From the NCBI RefSeq assembly GCF_021869535.1, contig NW_026262593.1, positions 73,474,822-73,538,821 of the forward strand: a DNA stretch of 64,000 bases. Direction: 5' to 3'. The DNA is from Mytilus californianus. Lineage: Eukaryota; Mollusca; Bivalvia; Mytilida; Mytilidae. The translations under genes were made by a program, and so were the position numbers. Under the pieces are notes generated by a model. It worked only from the letters and a program-made list of their open reading frames with translations, did not search any database and was not told where the DNA came from. This document shows, piece by piece, positions 23,672 through 36,937 of this stretch. Each line of letters opens with the position of its first letter. The first letter of the stretch is position 1.

Positions 23672-23926
23672 AATCTGATATTCAGTAGTTATCGTTTGTT
23701 GATAAGTGTTTCTCGTTTCTCATTTTTTATATAGATTAGACTGTTGGTTTTGAACGGTTTTACACTAGTAATTTTTGGGGCCCTTTATAGCTTACTGTTC
23801 GGTGTGAGCCAAGGCTCCGTGTTGAAGACAGTACTGTGACCTATAATGGTTTACTTTTATAAATTTTGACTTGGATGGAGAGTTGTCTCATTGGCACTCA
23901 TACTACATCTTCTTATATCTATATAA
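23672..23926 (-). repeat. Family E element
   Basis: Reverse orientation, with marks GTAGTTATCGTTTGTTGAT, TTTTTGGGGCCCTTTATAGC and ATTGGCACTCATACTACATC. Confidence 0.75.
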
Positions 23927-24887
23927 TATATAGAAAATTCCCCTTTATTCAATTTCATCATAAACTTTGCATCTAAAAATAATATTTCAATCCTGGCTCA
24001 CAATTTACCATAATCAAAAAGACCCTCTAGGGCCTCATTTAAAAGTCAATGAGTCTAAACCCCATATGACCACAATATATTTAAAAGATGATAGCATCAC
24101 TGCCTTCACAGCTTTGTATTGTGACACTAGAGGTACGGTTCAAATGACAGGTATTTTGAACCGTTCCGTATGGATTTGTGATTTTTATAAATGTGGTTTT
24201 GCAAATATTAAAATTGTCACTGTTTGCCAGAAGCAGTGCTTTGTAGAAAACCGTAGAGACTACTCAGCTATAATGAAACACACAAATACAATCAATAGAT
24301 CAAACGACACAGTCTTTCAATTCTATATAAAAAAAAATACTGCATTCAGTTCATTGCCCCGTTAGGAATTAAATATTTTCATTTGGCGGAGAAACAATTT
24401 TCAAATATAAATATCATCTTATTGTATTTCAACAATTAAAAACAAACATTTGAACACTTGATCACGCTCTGTCTATAAAAAGTTCATTACACGATGAAAC
24501 AAATTAAGCTTGGTAACACCATTACACATCAATATTTTAGGAATTTAAATAAACCTGATTAAAAATTTACAGTCCGATTTTTTCATGTGGAAAAATTTCC
24601 CTAAATTTTTCTCCCGCATAGATCAGTCTTGCCATATTGAACTTAAATCTGTGCTTCTTTATTCTTAAAGGACGTTTGAGGAGTTAATTAAACCACCAAC
24701 TTTTATCAAATTTCATAGTGACCAGTTCATAGTTTAGGAAACCAGGGTGCAGAGATCAGTAACAATTCTATAACAAAGTGACAGATGTTTGTCGTTCGTC
24801 ATATTTGAGAATGACCCTGACCGAGCAAAGATAAAACCCCTACTTGTACAATGGTAATAAGCTGATACCATCTGTAAAAGCAGATGT

Positions 24888-25265
24888 GACAAAATACCTT
24901 TAAATATCTTAGCCACCTTTTTTTCTACCAAACTTCTTTGAATACCATAGCAGACGTGACCAAATATCAGTAAACATCTCTACCATCTTTTTTTCTACCA
25001 AACTTCTTCAAAGAAAACGGATAGCAGACGTGACCAAATATCAGTAAATGCAACTTGGCCACCTTTTTCGTCTACCAAACTTCTTCAAATAAAATGTGAT
25101 AGCAAATGTGACCACTCATGTGAAATATCAGTAAACCACTTAGCCACCTTTTCTTCTACCATTATTTAACTTCTTCAAATAAAATGTCATAGCATGCAGA
25201 CGTGACCAAATATCAGTAAACCAGAAAACACTTAGCCACCTATTTTGCTACCAAACATTTTCACT
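24888..25265. repeat. Tandem array of about 75-90 bp, four to five units
   Basis: TAGCAGACGTGACCAAATAT and TTTTTCTACCAAACTTCTT recur at about 24950, 25024, 25105 and 25196 with variable spacing. Confidence 0.7.
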
Positions 25266-25302
25266 GAACTAGTAGACGTACACATTTTTGTTAAGGGACC
25301 AG

Positions 25303-25418
25303 CTGAAGCCTGCCTCAGGGTGAAGGATTTTCTCGCTGTATTGACCCATTGGTGGCATTGGGCTATTTTCTGCTCTTTGGTCGGGTTATTGTCTTTTTGA
25401 CACATTCCCCATTTCCTT
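25303..25418 (-). repeat. Family G repeat
   Basis: The reverse strand reads AATGTGTCAAAAAGACAATA then CCCGACCAAAGAGCAG, shared with 26935-27012 in the other orientation. Confidence 0.65.
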
Positions 25419-25515
25419 CAAATAAAATGTCATGGAAAACATTAAGAACTCATGCGCAGTGTATTTGATCAAATATCAAAATTTTTCTTATATATATATA
25501 CATATTTAAATCAGT

Positions 25516-25741
25516 TACTGTAAATTCAAAAATTTGCAATGTTTTTAATTATTGTTAAAATTGTGAAAGGGATATGGTTTTTGCAAAAAAAGAAAACACA
25601 CAACACTTGCATTTTGAACTTATTTAATTTTATAAGCATTTTTTGTTTTGCAAAATTTCATAAATTTGCAATAATTCGTCTTATTGTTGTCCAATATTCA
25701 AACGGTAGCAGTAATAAATGCAAAAATCTGAATTTGCAGTA
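25516..25741. mobile_element. Family C element, diverged copy
   Basis: TACTGTAAATTCAAAAATTT at the left and AATCTGAATTTGCAGTA at the right; the middle has drifted. Confidence 0.65.
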
Positions 25742-26639
25742 TGCATGCATATTATTATTTGCAGTATGCATAGTCTGTAGGCAATCATCATAAGACAAGT
25801 TTTGAACAAAGCATCAAAACATGTAAGAATTAAGAAAGGATTTTGAAAGGATGAGAGCTTTAAATTAAATTATATCAAATAAAACTTCTATCTTTTTTTT
25901 TGAGATTCCCTGATGTATACCCCCACATATTACTTTATTCATGTCTAAAACTGTAAAGGCATTGACACTTTTTTGGTTTTTTTTACAAATTGTGATATTT
26001 TTCAATCTATTTTTAGTTAAGAGAAAGAAAGATCATTTCTTAGATCTCTTAAATTCCTAGACTTCATAAATCAAAAATATCCAAATCAAAGGACTTTTGA
26101 ACCTTCTTTTGCAAGAAATTAATTAAGACCTATTTATTTTACATTAAATTCTATCCCAGGCCTGTTAATACTTAATAATCACGTCCCATACTAATCGAAG
26201 GACAAAGTCTCTTATCATTGACAATCCGTTTACATCAATAGAAACATGGCCTTATCATAGGTCATCTTTTGTTCAATCACTGACAACAAACCATGTCTAA
26301 TCCATTATAAATCAGTTAAATCTGACAATTTCATTAACAAACCCATCATGGTCAGACTATTTCTCTTATGAAGGCGAGGCTGTTATCTGTCAAATGTCCC
26401 GTATTTACCTGAGGACAGGTGCAAACGATGGTCACTATGATAATAAGGATGACCGACGACTTTTCCCCTGGAGGCAAAACATTTCACAGTCAATTAAATA
26501 CAACTGGTCAAAAATAATTATTTTTTACCTATAGGCTGGTGTTTTCATGGTCAATTAGATGTATTGGTCAAACTATTATCGAATCAATTAGTATTACTTG
26601 ATCAGATTATTTATTATATAATATGAAGTATATAACTAT

Positions 26640-26735
26640 ACTTGTACAGTGACCTATAGTTTTTAACGTCTATGTCATTTGGTCTCTGGTGGAGGGTTGT
26701 CTCATTGGCAATCATACCACATCTTCTTATTTTAT
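26640..26735 (-). repeat. Family F fragment, first of a direct pair
   Basis: GTGACCTATAGTTTTTAACG to CAATCATACCACATCTTC; repeated at 26821-26925. Confidence 0.7.
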
Positions 26736-26820
26736 ATGTTAACTTGATAAGAATATGAACTGTGCTTTGTACTAGCCTTATTTTTACATGCTTGACCAGC
26801 TTAAACACTGTTAACTAGCA

Positions 26821-26925
26821 AATTGTTGAAGGCCGTACAATGACCTATAGTTTTTAACGTCTATGTCATTTGGTCTCTGGTGGAGGGTTGTCTCATTGAC
26901 AATCATAACACATCTTCTTGTTTTT
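26821..26925 (-). repeat. Family F fragment, second of a direct pair
   Basis: Near-identical to 26640-26735 over about 90 bp, 181 bp further along. This suggests a local duplication or two insertions. Confidence 0.7.
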
Positions 26926-26934
26926 ATAAAATTG

Positions 26935-27012
26935 AGAATGGAAATGGGGAATATGTCAAAGAGACAACAACCCGACCAAAGAGCAGACAACAGCCGAAGG
27001 CCACCAATGGTT
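26935..27012 (+). repeat. Family G repeat
   Basis: GGAATATGTCAAAGAGACAA and GAGCAGACAACAGCCGAAGG, inverted relative of 25303-25418. Confidence 0.65.
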
Positions 27013-27270
27013 ATATTTGTCTTAAACTAGCAAGCATAAATTGCAGATGTCTGAAACTTTATCCTGGAATTTTGTAAACTAATATATTTTAGTAACTTGT
27101 TGGACACTCTAATTATGGCCAGAGCCGCGGAAATTCAATATGTCTGGGAAAAGCCATTAACAGTTTCTCAGATCTAAATGCATTACAAAATGGAGTTTTG
27201 TCTGGAGAACTGTATTATCACTATGACTAATCAGATACAATCTTCCAGGATTTGAAAAACAATAAACAGC

Positions 27271-28082
27271 TGCGCCATGAGCGCATGATACGCTGTCGTC
27301 TTGTGTGTGAATTTTTATGCAATAAGCATATATAGTTTCTGACATACGGCGTGACATGCGAAAACCCCCTTTTTTTTTTACAAAAAACTCAATATCTCTA
27401 AAATAAAATTTTGAATCAAAAGCAAAAAGTATACAGATTTTTAGATTAATATAACTAAGAAGTGTGTAAAATTTTAAGCAATAATCATAATTCGTTTTTG
27501 AGATACAGTGCGACATGTGAAAAACCCCTCCCCCTTTTTTTACAAAATACTCAATAACTCAAAAATAAAATTTTTAATCATCACCAAAAAGTATACAGAT
27601 CTTAAGGTTAATATAACTAAGAAGTGTGTAAAGTTTTAAGCAATAATCATAAACTGTTTTTGAGATACGGCGCGACATGTGAAAAACCCCTCCCCCTTTT
27701 TTAACAAAATACTCAATATCTCTAAAATAAAATTTTGAATCATCACCAAAAAGTATACAGATCTTAAGATTAATATAACTAAGAAGTGTGTAAAGTTTTA
27801 AGCAATAATCATAAATTGTTTTTGAGATACGGCGTGACATGTGAAAAAAAACACACACCTGTTTTAGTTACTAAGTCCTGTTACTCAAAAAGTTTTAATC
27901 TTATTTTCACCAAAAAGTATACAGATCGTTTGACCATCATAAGAAACAACTATGTTAAGTTTCATGAAATTTGGATAAGTCATTCTCAAGTTACGGTGCG
28001 ACATGTTTACGCCGGACAGACAGACGGACACCGGACATTTGTATACCATAATACGTCCCGTCAAAAATTGACAGGCGTATAA
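27271..28082 (+). mobile_element. Pearl-like element with four cores of about 162 bp
   Basis: Hairpin TGCGC/CATGA/GCGCA (27271-27285) then TGATACGCTGTC; the tail has GACAGGCGTAT (its complement, one base longer) followed by AAAA. Cores are marked by CGACATGTGAAAAACCCC-type words at about 27350, 27508, 27671 and 27833. A GACAGACAGACGGACAC stretch lies just before the tail. Confidence 0.75.
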
Positions 28083-28087
28083 AATTG

Positions 28088-28362
28088 GAGAATGTGTCTG
28101 TGGGACACAGATGATGCCCTAAATTGCATATAACTTTATAAAGGGGCATAACTCGTGAATGGTAAAAGCGAAATTTGAACTTAATTTGTATTTTGTGGTA
28201 ATAAGCATTGTGTATAAGTTTCAATAACATTTGGTTGAGGCAAACTTAAGTTAGAGAACAGAAACCAATTTTGAGGCATACGTTCAGAGGGACAGACAGA
28301 TGGATGTACAGACGGACAAGGGTAACACTTTATGGCCCTTCTGATGACAACAGGGACATGGG
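28088..28362 (+). mobile_element. Pearl-like element of the GGGGCATA type, no tandem core
   Basis: Head hairpin GTGTC/TGTGG/GACAC then AGATGATGCCC. The body matches 54955-55222 (GGTAATAAGCATTGTGTATA). It has a GACAGACAGATGG stretch; the tail is decayed. Confidence 0.7.
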
Positions 28363-28390
28363 CCACATTAGTTTTCTGTGACATTCTACA

Positions 28391-28772
28391 TACTGTGAAT
28401 TCATTCATCCTCATGGATATCAAATTTGGTGGACTGAGGAAAGATTACGCTGTTGTGGATATTTATATCGTGGAGTTTTCAAGTTTGCATTGTCCGTGGG
28501 GACAATTTGCCTTTTCAGAATCTAAAGGACTATGGGTAATCTCATTGTTCGTACACCAAAAAGATAATAACGTTATGTCATTGGTTCAATTGCCATTGTT
28601 TAAAACGTTTTAAACCAATCACAGCGTTTTGGTGTACGTTTTAGAAAATATTACCAAGAATGCATTAGTTTCTAAAACGGCAAATTTGTTCTTCGTTGAA
28701 CATATAAAGTTGTGGTTTATCTTTGGAATCCTCGAAAAATCAGTATACCACAAATAATTATGAATCCACATG
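28391..28772. mobile_element. Diverged family B element carrying an inverted-repeat insert
   Basis: The ends TACTGTGAATTCATTCATCC and AATTATGAATCCACA match family B. The centre holds an insert at 28549-28638 with inverted ends CGTACACCAAAA/TTTTGGTGTACG. Confidence 0.55.
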
Positions 28773-28989
28773 CACATTCTGGTTCAAATCACACGAACGA
28801 TTTGACATACGAACATGTGCAAAACTAGTCATGCCCAATATTTCACATTCATTCCAGATCATTTCACATTCATGCATGATTTGAACAACAAAAGTAACAT
28901 GGGGACATGGGGCCACACTAGTTTTCCATGACATTGCACATACATTCTCGATAAAATAACACACGCATATGATTAATTTACAATAAAAT

Positions 28990-31232
28990 GCTCCGCTGGG
29001 GCGCAGCTTGATACGACCGCAGAGGTCGAACCCTGAACAGTTGGGGCAAGTATGGACACAACATTCAAGCTTGATACAGCACTGAATTTGGATTGTAATT
29101 AAATATTTGACACAGCATAGGTTTCTGACACAGAATGAAAGTGGTCTAAGAACTTAAAAATTTTCAATTTACCTATTCATACATGTGATGGACTGTGAAA
29201 CTCAGATCAGGAGATTGGGAAATTTTGGTCAGGAGATTAGGACTCAGATCAGGAGGTTTTTAATCGACATTAATTTTGTTGTAAATGTAACCATGTGCTG
29301 TAAAAATGGTCTTTTAAAGTGTGTTTTCTTCAACTTTCCAACCAATTTATTATGTTTATAGTACCCTTGTACTTATAAAGTTTCTCCATCTTTATATTCT
29401 ACATGTTCAATCTAACATTGTTTTTTTCCAGTACGTTCTTTAAATTTTTTACTTCATATTCTATAAAACAATCATTGCAACCAGAACATTCGTTTAGCTG
29501 TCTGCAAATAGTTTTTATTTTTTTTTTTTTTCTCTTGCAAATAGTTTTTATTTGCAAACTCAGAAATTCATTCTATCTGTAAAGTTAGGGTCATAGTTAT
29601 TATATAAATTTCAATTTAAGCTTTAAAAGGAAGTATAGAATCCTCAAATAATTTTCAAATTATTATTTTTTTATTTGTCCTAAGACATTTAAAATCATTT
29701 AATAATCATCCTTTTATGATTATTTGTTCAATTTATATTTTATTTATATTCTTTTAAAAATTTTCATTATTAAAAGGAAAGTAACTTAAAACAGGATAAA
29801 TCAAGGGAAGTAACCCAATAAATACACAGTTTTTGTTACACAACGGCAGTTAGCCTGAGGTAAAAATCGTTGCTTACCAGTATGTTTGACACCCAAGCTG
29901 ACAAGTGAAGCCATATAATTATGCATGTTAATTGATTTACAGGTAAAATATAACTTCAGGTAATGTCAGTTACACCAGATGCCTGAGATGTTATGTTGGG
30001 CAGAAATTTTTCATTCATGAAAAATTTCATACACGGGATTTTTTCAACGGGAGGTCGGGAGGAGACCCCTGAAAACGGGATTATTGTACTCCCGTCGGGA
30101 GGTTCACATGTATGCCTATTCAAACCATATCATTAATATTTGCTTTTATATATAAATCAGAAATAACCAATTTAAAATGGAAAATGTTAAAGAAAAAAAA
30201 GGAAAAAAAAAATCCCCCCCCCAATTTTTTGAACCCCCTTATGATTCATCGCCCCCAAACTCAATCCCAGCTTTCCCTTTGTGGTATGGTACCTTGCAGT
30301 ACAATTTCAGAGAGATTCATACACTTGAACACAAGTTATTGTCTGGAAACTAGAAAAATGCTTGTTTTTTGGCCCCTTTTTGGCCCCAAATTCCTAAAAG
30401 TTTAGGGCAATTACCCCCAAACTCAATTCCAGCTTTCCCTTTGTGATATGGAACCTTGCAGTACAATTTCATAAAGATCCATACACTTACACACAAGTTA
30501 TTGTCCTGAAACTAGAAAAATGCATGTTTTTTTTTGCCCTTTTATGGCCCCTAATTACTAAAATTTTGAGGGAAAACCCCCAAAATCAATCCCAGCCTTC
30601 CCTTTGTGATATGGAACCTTGTAGTACAATTTCATAAAGATCCATACACTTACAAACAAGTTATTGTCATGAAACTAGAAAAATGCTTGTTTTTTGCCCC
30701 TTTTTGGCCCCTAATTCCTAATATTTGGAGGAAATTACCCCAAAAATCAATCCCAGTATTCCCCTTTGTGATATGGAACCTTGTAGTACAATTTCATAAA
30801 GATCCATACACTTACAAACAAGTTATTGTCATGAAACTAGAAAAATGCTTGTTTTTTGCCCCTTTTTGGCCCCTAATTCCTAAAATTTGGAGACAATTAC
30901 CCCCAAAATCAATCCCAGCATTCCCTTTGTGATATGGAACCTTGTGGTACAATGTCAGAGAGATCCATACACTTACACACAAGTTATGTCTGGAAGTTAC
31001 AAAAATGCTTATTTTTGGCCCCTTTTGGCCCCTAATTCCTTAACTGTTAGTACCATAACCCCCAAAATCAATCCCCACCTTCCTTTTGTGGTATTGAACC
31101 TTATGGTAAAATTTCAATGAGATCCATTCACTCAAACTAAAGTTAGAGTGCGAAAACTAATGTGTATTCGGACGACGACGCCAACGTCATACCAATATAC
31201 GACCACAAAAATTTTTTTGCGGTCGTATAAAA
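28990..31232 (+). mobile_element. Long pearl-like element with six cores of about 163 bp
   Basis: Hairpin GCTCCGC/TGGG/GCGCAGC (one mismatch) then ATACGACCGC at 29011-29020; the tail carries GCGGTCGTAT at 31219-31228 followed by AAAAA. Six cores run from about 30235 to 31140 (landmark CAATCCCAGC and TTCCCTTTGTG at about 30261, 30424, 30589, 30749, 30910 and 31070). A GACGACGACGCC stretch precedes the tail. About 1.2 kb between head and cores has no recognised content and could hold further insertions. Frames of 97-108 residues across the cores are repeat-derived. Confidence 0.75.
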
Positions 31233-31842
31233 ATGACACGAGAACATGGACAGAACTATATTTATGCACAACATTTAACATGCATTTAACATGCATTCCA
31301 GATTATGCTACGCATACATGATCATGATTTGTACAACAAAAATGACATGGGGACACAGGCCACACTAGTTTTCCATGACATTTTGCACATACATTCTTTG
31401 CACTATACATAAATTTTATTAAGACATGGAAGTCACTGGGTTTCAAGATGATATATAGATGAATTTAATCATATCACATCACTCACGATTTGTAATAAAC
31501 AAAATTTGTGGGGACATGGATGTCTTTCAGTTTCAAGATGATATTCCAGATCAATTCATTCTAGGGGTTCAAATTCATGGTGGTCTAAGGTCCACTACCT
31601 TTAAATTCTAAATTTGGACTTTCAATCTAAAGAATGCAAAAGTCCTGGACCTTCCATTCCTGAAAGTAATGTCTCATTTTCCAAGGGCACCCCTTCCCCT
31701 CCCCACCTATATTTGAATTGTAAATCCAAAAAGTCCTTGGTCTATCTCCATTGAAATACCTGTCACTCAATTTAGGTTGATCTACCAAAAATACTTGGGG
31801 ATGTGAATTCTGCTAGATCTAAATGATATTTCAAATATATAG

Positions 31843-32222
31843 GGTAGGAAGTGGTGTACCCCACATGACGAATGACGGTAAAAAATGAAAACAACACGTT
31901 ATAAATTTCATGCGTTCGAAGTGCTTTTCTGGATTTACCTTCATCAGGAATGCTAGAAGTCCAATATTTGAAAGCCAAGGATGTATAAGGACCGAAAAAC
32001 GTTGAAGAGTCATAAACCAAAAAGGACCTAAAAAAAATAGCCAAATCCATTTAAGGGTAAAATATTTGTTAAAATATAATGTCAATAATGAAATTTTACT
32101 CCATTTGACACTAACAGTAGCTACAAAATTAGATTTGATGTATGATGATAAAAAATTAAGTCTCAATGGACGAAAAAAGGGATGTTGAAGCTCGATGAAA
32201 AAAGGCATTCCTACCCTCATAT
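31843..32222 (-). repeat. Family L interspersed repeat, longest copy
   Basis: Read on the minus strand it runs from ATGAGGGTAGGAATGCC to GTCATGTGGGGTACACCAC. It contains TTCCTGATGAAGGTAAAT, also seen at 36938-37022. Overlapping frames of 129 and 92 residues show no known domain. Confidence 0.65.
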
Positions 32223-32713
32223 CTACATGCTACATGCAAACCAAGATTGGTAAACGATTTGCCATATATTTTGGTGACCTATCCCATAAACAAGTGCATT
32301 GCCTTCTAAAAGAAATTATTAAATCTCAAGGCTATGAATTTTATTTACTGATAATTAAATATTAATATCCTACAGATATTTCAAATAAATTGATCATTTT
32401 AATTTTCATATATTTGATAAACTGATCTTATCAGGGGTTTGATGGGAAGAATTTTTCATATCCCACTCCGATCAATTAAATAAATAATGATAGTCTGAGC
32501 ACTTGCCAATCTGCAAATGTCCTGATGGTATCTATAGAAGATGTGGGTATTTGTCAACGAGACACAAAACTATTAAGGTGGTACCAGTTTTAATTCATTA
32601 ATCATCAAGTCAAATTGCCAACCCTTCCATCTAGGAAAGATGAAAAAAACACACAAATAAAACACACATCCAATATAACTAACTTAACATGCAAACATTT
32701 TACCTAAAAATAA

Positions 32714-32872
32714 AGAGATGTGGTATTGTTTTCCTGGATTGAGACAACTATCTACAGAGACCAAAGGTCGAGGATGTAACAATTACAAATCAACAATGAG
32801 CAAAACCCATACTGTATAGCAAGCTATAGTTGACACAATGCAAAACAATTTAAAGAGAAAATCAATGGCCTG
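32714..32872 (+). repeat. Family F element, diverged
   Basis: ATTGAGACAACTATCTACAG, AACAATGAGCAAAACCCATA and the following GTATAGCAAGCTAT block. Confidence 0.6.
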
Positions 32873-33771
32873 ATTTAATGCAAGTCTCAAACAAATATTA
32901 TTCTTGTTAAAAAAATTCATCAAAGTAGCAATCTACAAATCAGTATATAATGTTTTCACTTTGAACCAAATAATGTTGTTGGAAATTCGTATGACTTGAG
33001 TTCAAATGTCTCTCCTTAATAATTTTTTTTTTCTTCATAATTTAAAGATTTTCAAAAATGCTTACGTGTTTGGTTTTTTTTCATCCACTCACCAGCTCAC
33101 TGGCCATCAAAAGACATATAAACAAGCAGACATAAATATAAGGAGAAAGCTAACTCTAACCAAATTGAAAATGACACCAAAAAACCAAATAACCTTAGCA
33201 GAAAAATTAAAAAAATATAATTTTATTAGAAATCCAGATGAGTCCAAAAGGATATTGAATATCCCGTCATTATCTTCTATCTTCAGGGATTTCTGGTTCT
33301 ATAAAGTTCTTAATATAAACATATATGTTCTTGAATACTCAGGGGCTTTTGGATAGATCTATAAACAACCAAATATTACCTATTAAGAAAATATTTTCCA
33401 TTAAACAAACATTAACACACAAAAAGTATAAGCCACAAAGTCAATATATTGGAAGCATAGAGCCGATTTATTTGTTGTTTAAACCAAACATTAAAAAAAA
33501 ACCCTTGAGCTAAAAGCAAATTATCTGGCTTTATTCATAAACTACATGTAACTGCTACGAACATATGAACAAATAAAATGTTATGCTAATGATCGACATA
33601 AATCTGAAATAACGGTCAAACTGGTCTAAATTGTTACATAAATAATATTTGACCCATTGATTATGCTACCAATTTCAAATCAGACAAACCATATATAACA
33701 GTCTTTAAAAGGTTGTTATATTGAAACAGAGGAGCAAAGATTCTTAAAGGCTAAAAAAATATTCAGTTAAT

Positions 33772-34430
33772 TGCCAGTCTTTGTAAGAATCAGGCAATTT
33801 AAAGAAGAATTTCAAAACATGGTTGAAACAAGAATGTGTCCATAGTACACAGATGCCCCACTCACACTATCATTTTCTATGTTCAGTGGTCCTTGAAATC
33901 GGGGTCAAAACTCTAATTTGGCATTAAAGTTAGAAAGATCATATAATAGGGAACATGTGTACAAGTTGATTGGACTTCAACTTCATCAAAAACTACCTTG
34001 ACCAAAAACTTTAACCTGAAGCGGGACAGATTGACGAACGGACGGACGGATGGATGATCGAACGGATGCAGACCGAAAAATAATAATGCCCTTAGGTGGG
34101 GCATAAAAAACCCACTAACCTAGTCATCCTATTTTGAAGTAACCCTTGTCCCGAGTTAGAATTGGTAGGTCTTTCATATCTGCATATCTGGTAATTCGAG
34201 AAATTTCCAAATAACTTTTGGTTAGAATGATAGCAAATTACGGAGTTATCTCCCCTAAATTAGTCATTTCTAGTGCATTTCAACCAAATTACATCATGAA
34301 ATACAAGAACAGGAAAAGGAAACGAATGTTATAGTCGTGCATCATTATACAATTTGAACATAAATTAAACTTTGAATGGGTTTTTGTTTGTAATGTTTTT
34401 AGCACTGCCTGATTCTAAGGCAGATTGGCA
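33772..34430. mobile_element. Family D TIR element interrupted by a pearl-like element
   Basis: The same inverted ends as 7325-7704. The element is flanked by GTTAAT on both sides (33766-33771 and 34431-34436), a likely 6-bp target duplication. The stretch 33828-34108 is foreign to it and belongs to the GGGGCATA-type family. Confidence 0.8.
33828..34108 (+). mobile_element. Pearl-like element, GGGGCATA type, nested insertion
   Basis: Head GTGTCCATAGTACAC (short hairpin) then AGATGCCCC, one core as at 8241, a GACGGACGGATGGATG stretch, tail AGGTGGGGCATAAAAAA. It is absent from the other family D copy, so it arrived later. Confidence 0.75.
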
Positions 34431-34605
34431 GTTAATACTTTAGAATAGAGAAATGACAAAGAGACAACCATTTATTTTTTTTCAATACTCTTCCAACTTC
34501 CTTATTTTTTTCTTGCCTTCCAACTGTTTAGCTTTGAGTGCAGCTGTTGAGTCTTACTGAATAGCTGCAGACTTATTTTAAATGGTATGTTGTTTTTTTC
34601 AAATT

Positions 34606-34690
34606 ATTATAGGTCATACGATTGTCGTTTGTTGCTTAAATCTATGGCATTTGGACTAAGGTGTATTATAAGTGGTCTTATTGGCAATCA
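34606..34690 (-). repeat. Family F fragment, diverged
   Basis: TTATAGGTCATACGATTGTC and TTATTGGCAATCATACC blocks in reverse. Confidence 0.5.
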
Positions 34691-34743
34691 TACCTGATTT
34701 CTGAATGTATTATACATACTTAATATGATACTAAATCATAATA

Positions 34744-34938
34744 AAAATAAGGAAATGAGGTATGATTGCCAATGAGACAACTATCCACCAAAGTTCAAAT
34801 AAAGTGGATGTAAGTAATTACAGGCAACCGTCTACAGCCTTCACGGTGAGAAAAACCCATACCGTATAGTCGGCTATAAAAGGCCCCAACATGAAAAATA
34901 TGAAACAATTCAATTGAGACAACTAACAGCCTAGTTAA
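34744..34938 (+). repeat. Family F element
   Basis: ATGATTGCCAATGAGACAAC through GAGAAAAACCCATACCG to CTAACAGCCTAGTT; very close to 42646-42850. Confidence 0.75.
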
Positions 34939-36640
34939 GCCTGGTATTTTTGTGAGGTTTTTTTTTACCAAAAAAAAAGTCACAGAGAGCTGTATGCCCT
35001 ATATATGATATTGCAGTTTCTAACAGGTGCCATTGAAAATACGAGATTTTCCTTATTTAAAGACAGAAAAAAAATTTCAGAAAAAATAAATCTATTACCT
35101 GCAAACATACCTTATACCTAAATATTTTCCAAGAAAGAAATTTGAACCATGCACAAATCACATTATTTTCCTTAGCATAATGGTTTAAAAACTTGAACAA
35201 AGACATACTGAATCGAAATTGCTGCCATATAACAAAGTTCAAAGATGTGACGATTTGAATAACCATCTCTTCCTTTCTTCCTGTTCAAACCCCAAACAGC
35301 GAGTCAAGGTCATACAAACAAAGTATTTGAATTGTTCATCTACCCAATGAAAAACATGCAATGATTTCCTTGGTCATAAAATAAAAGAGATATGTCAATG
35401 ACAGCAACTCAATGACCCATTGCAAACACTCAACCTATTATAACTTTTTAGTACAACTGTGGAAAATGTTCTCCAAGTACTGTCATTCCCAGTAAGAATA
35501 ATGGACGATTTTCAAATTTTTGCACTTTCTCGTACATTTCCTACGTCAAAATGCTCATGTTATTAGGTCACAGTAAGAACTGAATGTTCAAAGACGTCAT
35601 TTACACTGAATGACCAAGGGGCAACTGGTGCAAGTAATTCATAAACTAGAGAACAGCATGAACGGCCTTGCTCGCCAAAAAAAGCTTGAAGTCATTTTCA
35701 GTCTTGGAAATTTGAAAAAGAATGAAAGTCCATATAACTGTTATTTTCACTAAATTTTCGAAGTCCAAATCCTGTAATTTCGGCAAGAATCTGTGGAGCG
35801 GAACCAATAGTAAACTTGATCTGTAACTCATCATACTAATTATCAGCTCAGCATGAGAAGCTGCTTAGAAAAAGAGCCTTTATAACTGTTTGTTGCGGAA
35901 TAACAGAATGACAGACAAGCTAACTCGGTAAAACTATATGGCCATGATCACTTTGTGACAGGGCCATAAAAAACACTCTATATTGAATGTTTTATTGAAT
36001 GCATAGGTCAATTCTCTAAGTACCCTTATGGCTACATGTCATGCATATTCATGAGAAGACAAATTAATCAAACTTTCTGAAAGTGATATACTCATGAATG
36101 TTATCATTACATAGGATCGGAGATAAAAACAACTGATTCATAAAAAATCAAATGTAATATTACTTGGTGCCATCAAACAACTGCATGACAAATATTTTAA
36201 CTGTTATTTATGACAAGAATTAACTGTGGAAATTAAATTTACTACGAAAATATTCATACTGCTGTTAATCTGTCAGGAATCGTATTCTAACCACTGCAAT
36301 ATTTAAACCATTAATTTTTTGTTGTTTCCTTCCAAATAGAAATGACAATAAAATCATATTTCAATTATAGATTTAAATAATGACTACAAAATTAAGAATG
36401 ATAGAGCAATCATTTTAACATTTTTTTCATTTTTCATTAGAATTATGTATTCTCTTCCCATGGACAAACCATTAATAGTGAGTCAATGCAGATAAATTCA
36501 GAAAAACGCTTTGAATGCATGAACATTTATGAAATGTTGTTTTTATTTAATACAGCACTGGGTGGATAGACTAGATACTGTTGCTGGTGGACTATCAATC
36601 AGCTCAGTAGTCAGTCAGTACTTTGTTCTTGGTCATAAAT

Positions 36641-36922
36641 AGCTCTGCATTTGTTTGCACCTGTCCTAAGTCAGTGGTTGTCGTTTGTTGATGTGGTTCA
36701 TAAGTGTTTCTCGTTTTTTATATAGATTAGACCGTTGGTTTTCCCGTTTGAATGGTTTTACACTAGTCATTTTTTGGGGCCCTTTATAGCTTGCTGTTCC
36801 GTGTGAGCCAAGGCTCCGTGTTGAAGGCTGTACTTTGACCTATATTGGTTGACTTTTACAAATTGTGACTTGGATGGAGAGCTGTCTCATTGGCACTCGT
36901 ACCACATCTTCTTATATCTATA
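36641..36922 (-). repeat. Family E element
   Basis: Reverse orientation and nearly complete, from GCACCTGTCCTAAGTCAG to GTACCACATCTTCTTATA. Confidence 0.8.
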
Positions 36923-36937
36923 ACTGTTTCGGTATAC

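Noticed and set aside
23967..24365. 132-residue frame on the + strand
   Set aside because: Lies outside obvious repeats, but no family, no codon pattern and no splice partners were recognised; the length is within chance for one of six frames in 64 kb.
31772..32220. Two overlapping minus-strand frames of 92 and 129 residues, possibly a retro-element protein
   Set aside because: They overlap each other in a dispersed repeat (family L) and show no reverse transcriptase, integrase or other domain.
33006..33356. 116-residue frame on the + strand
   Set aside because: Lysine/asparagine-rich as expected from A+T-rich DNA; no motif recognised.
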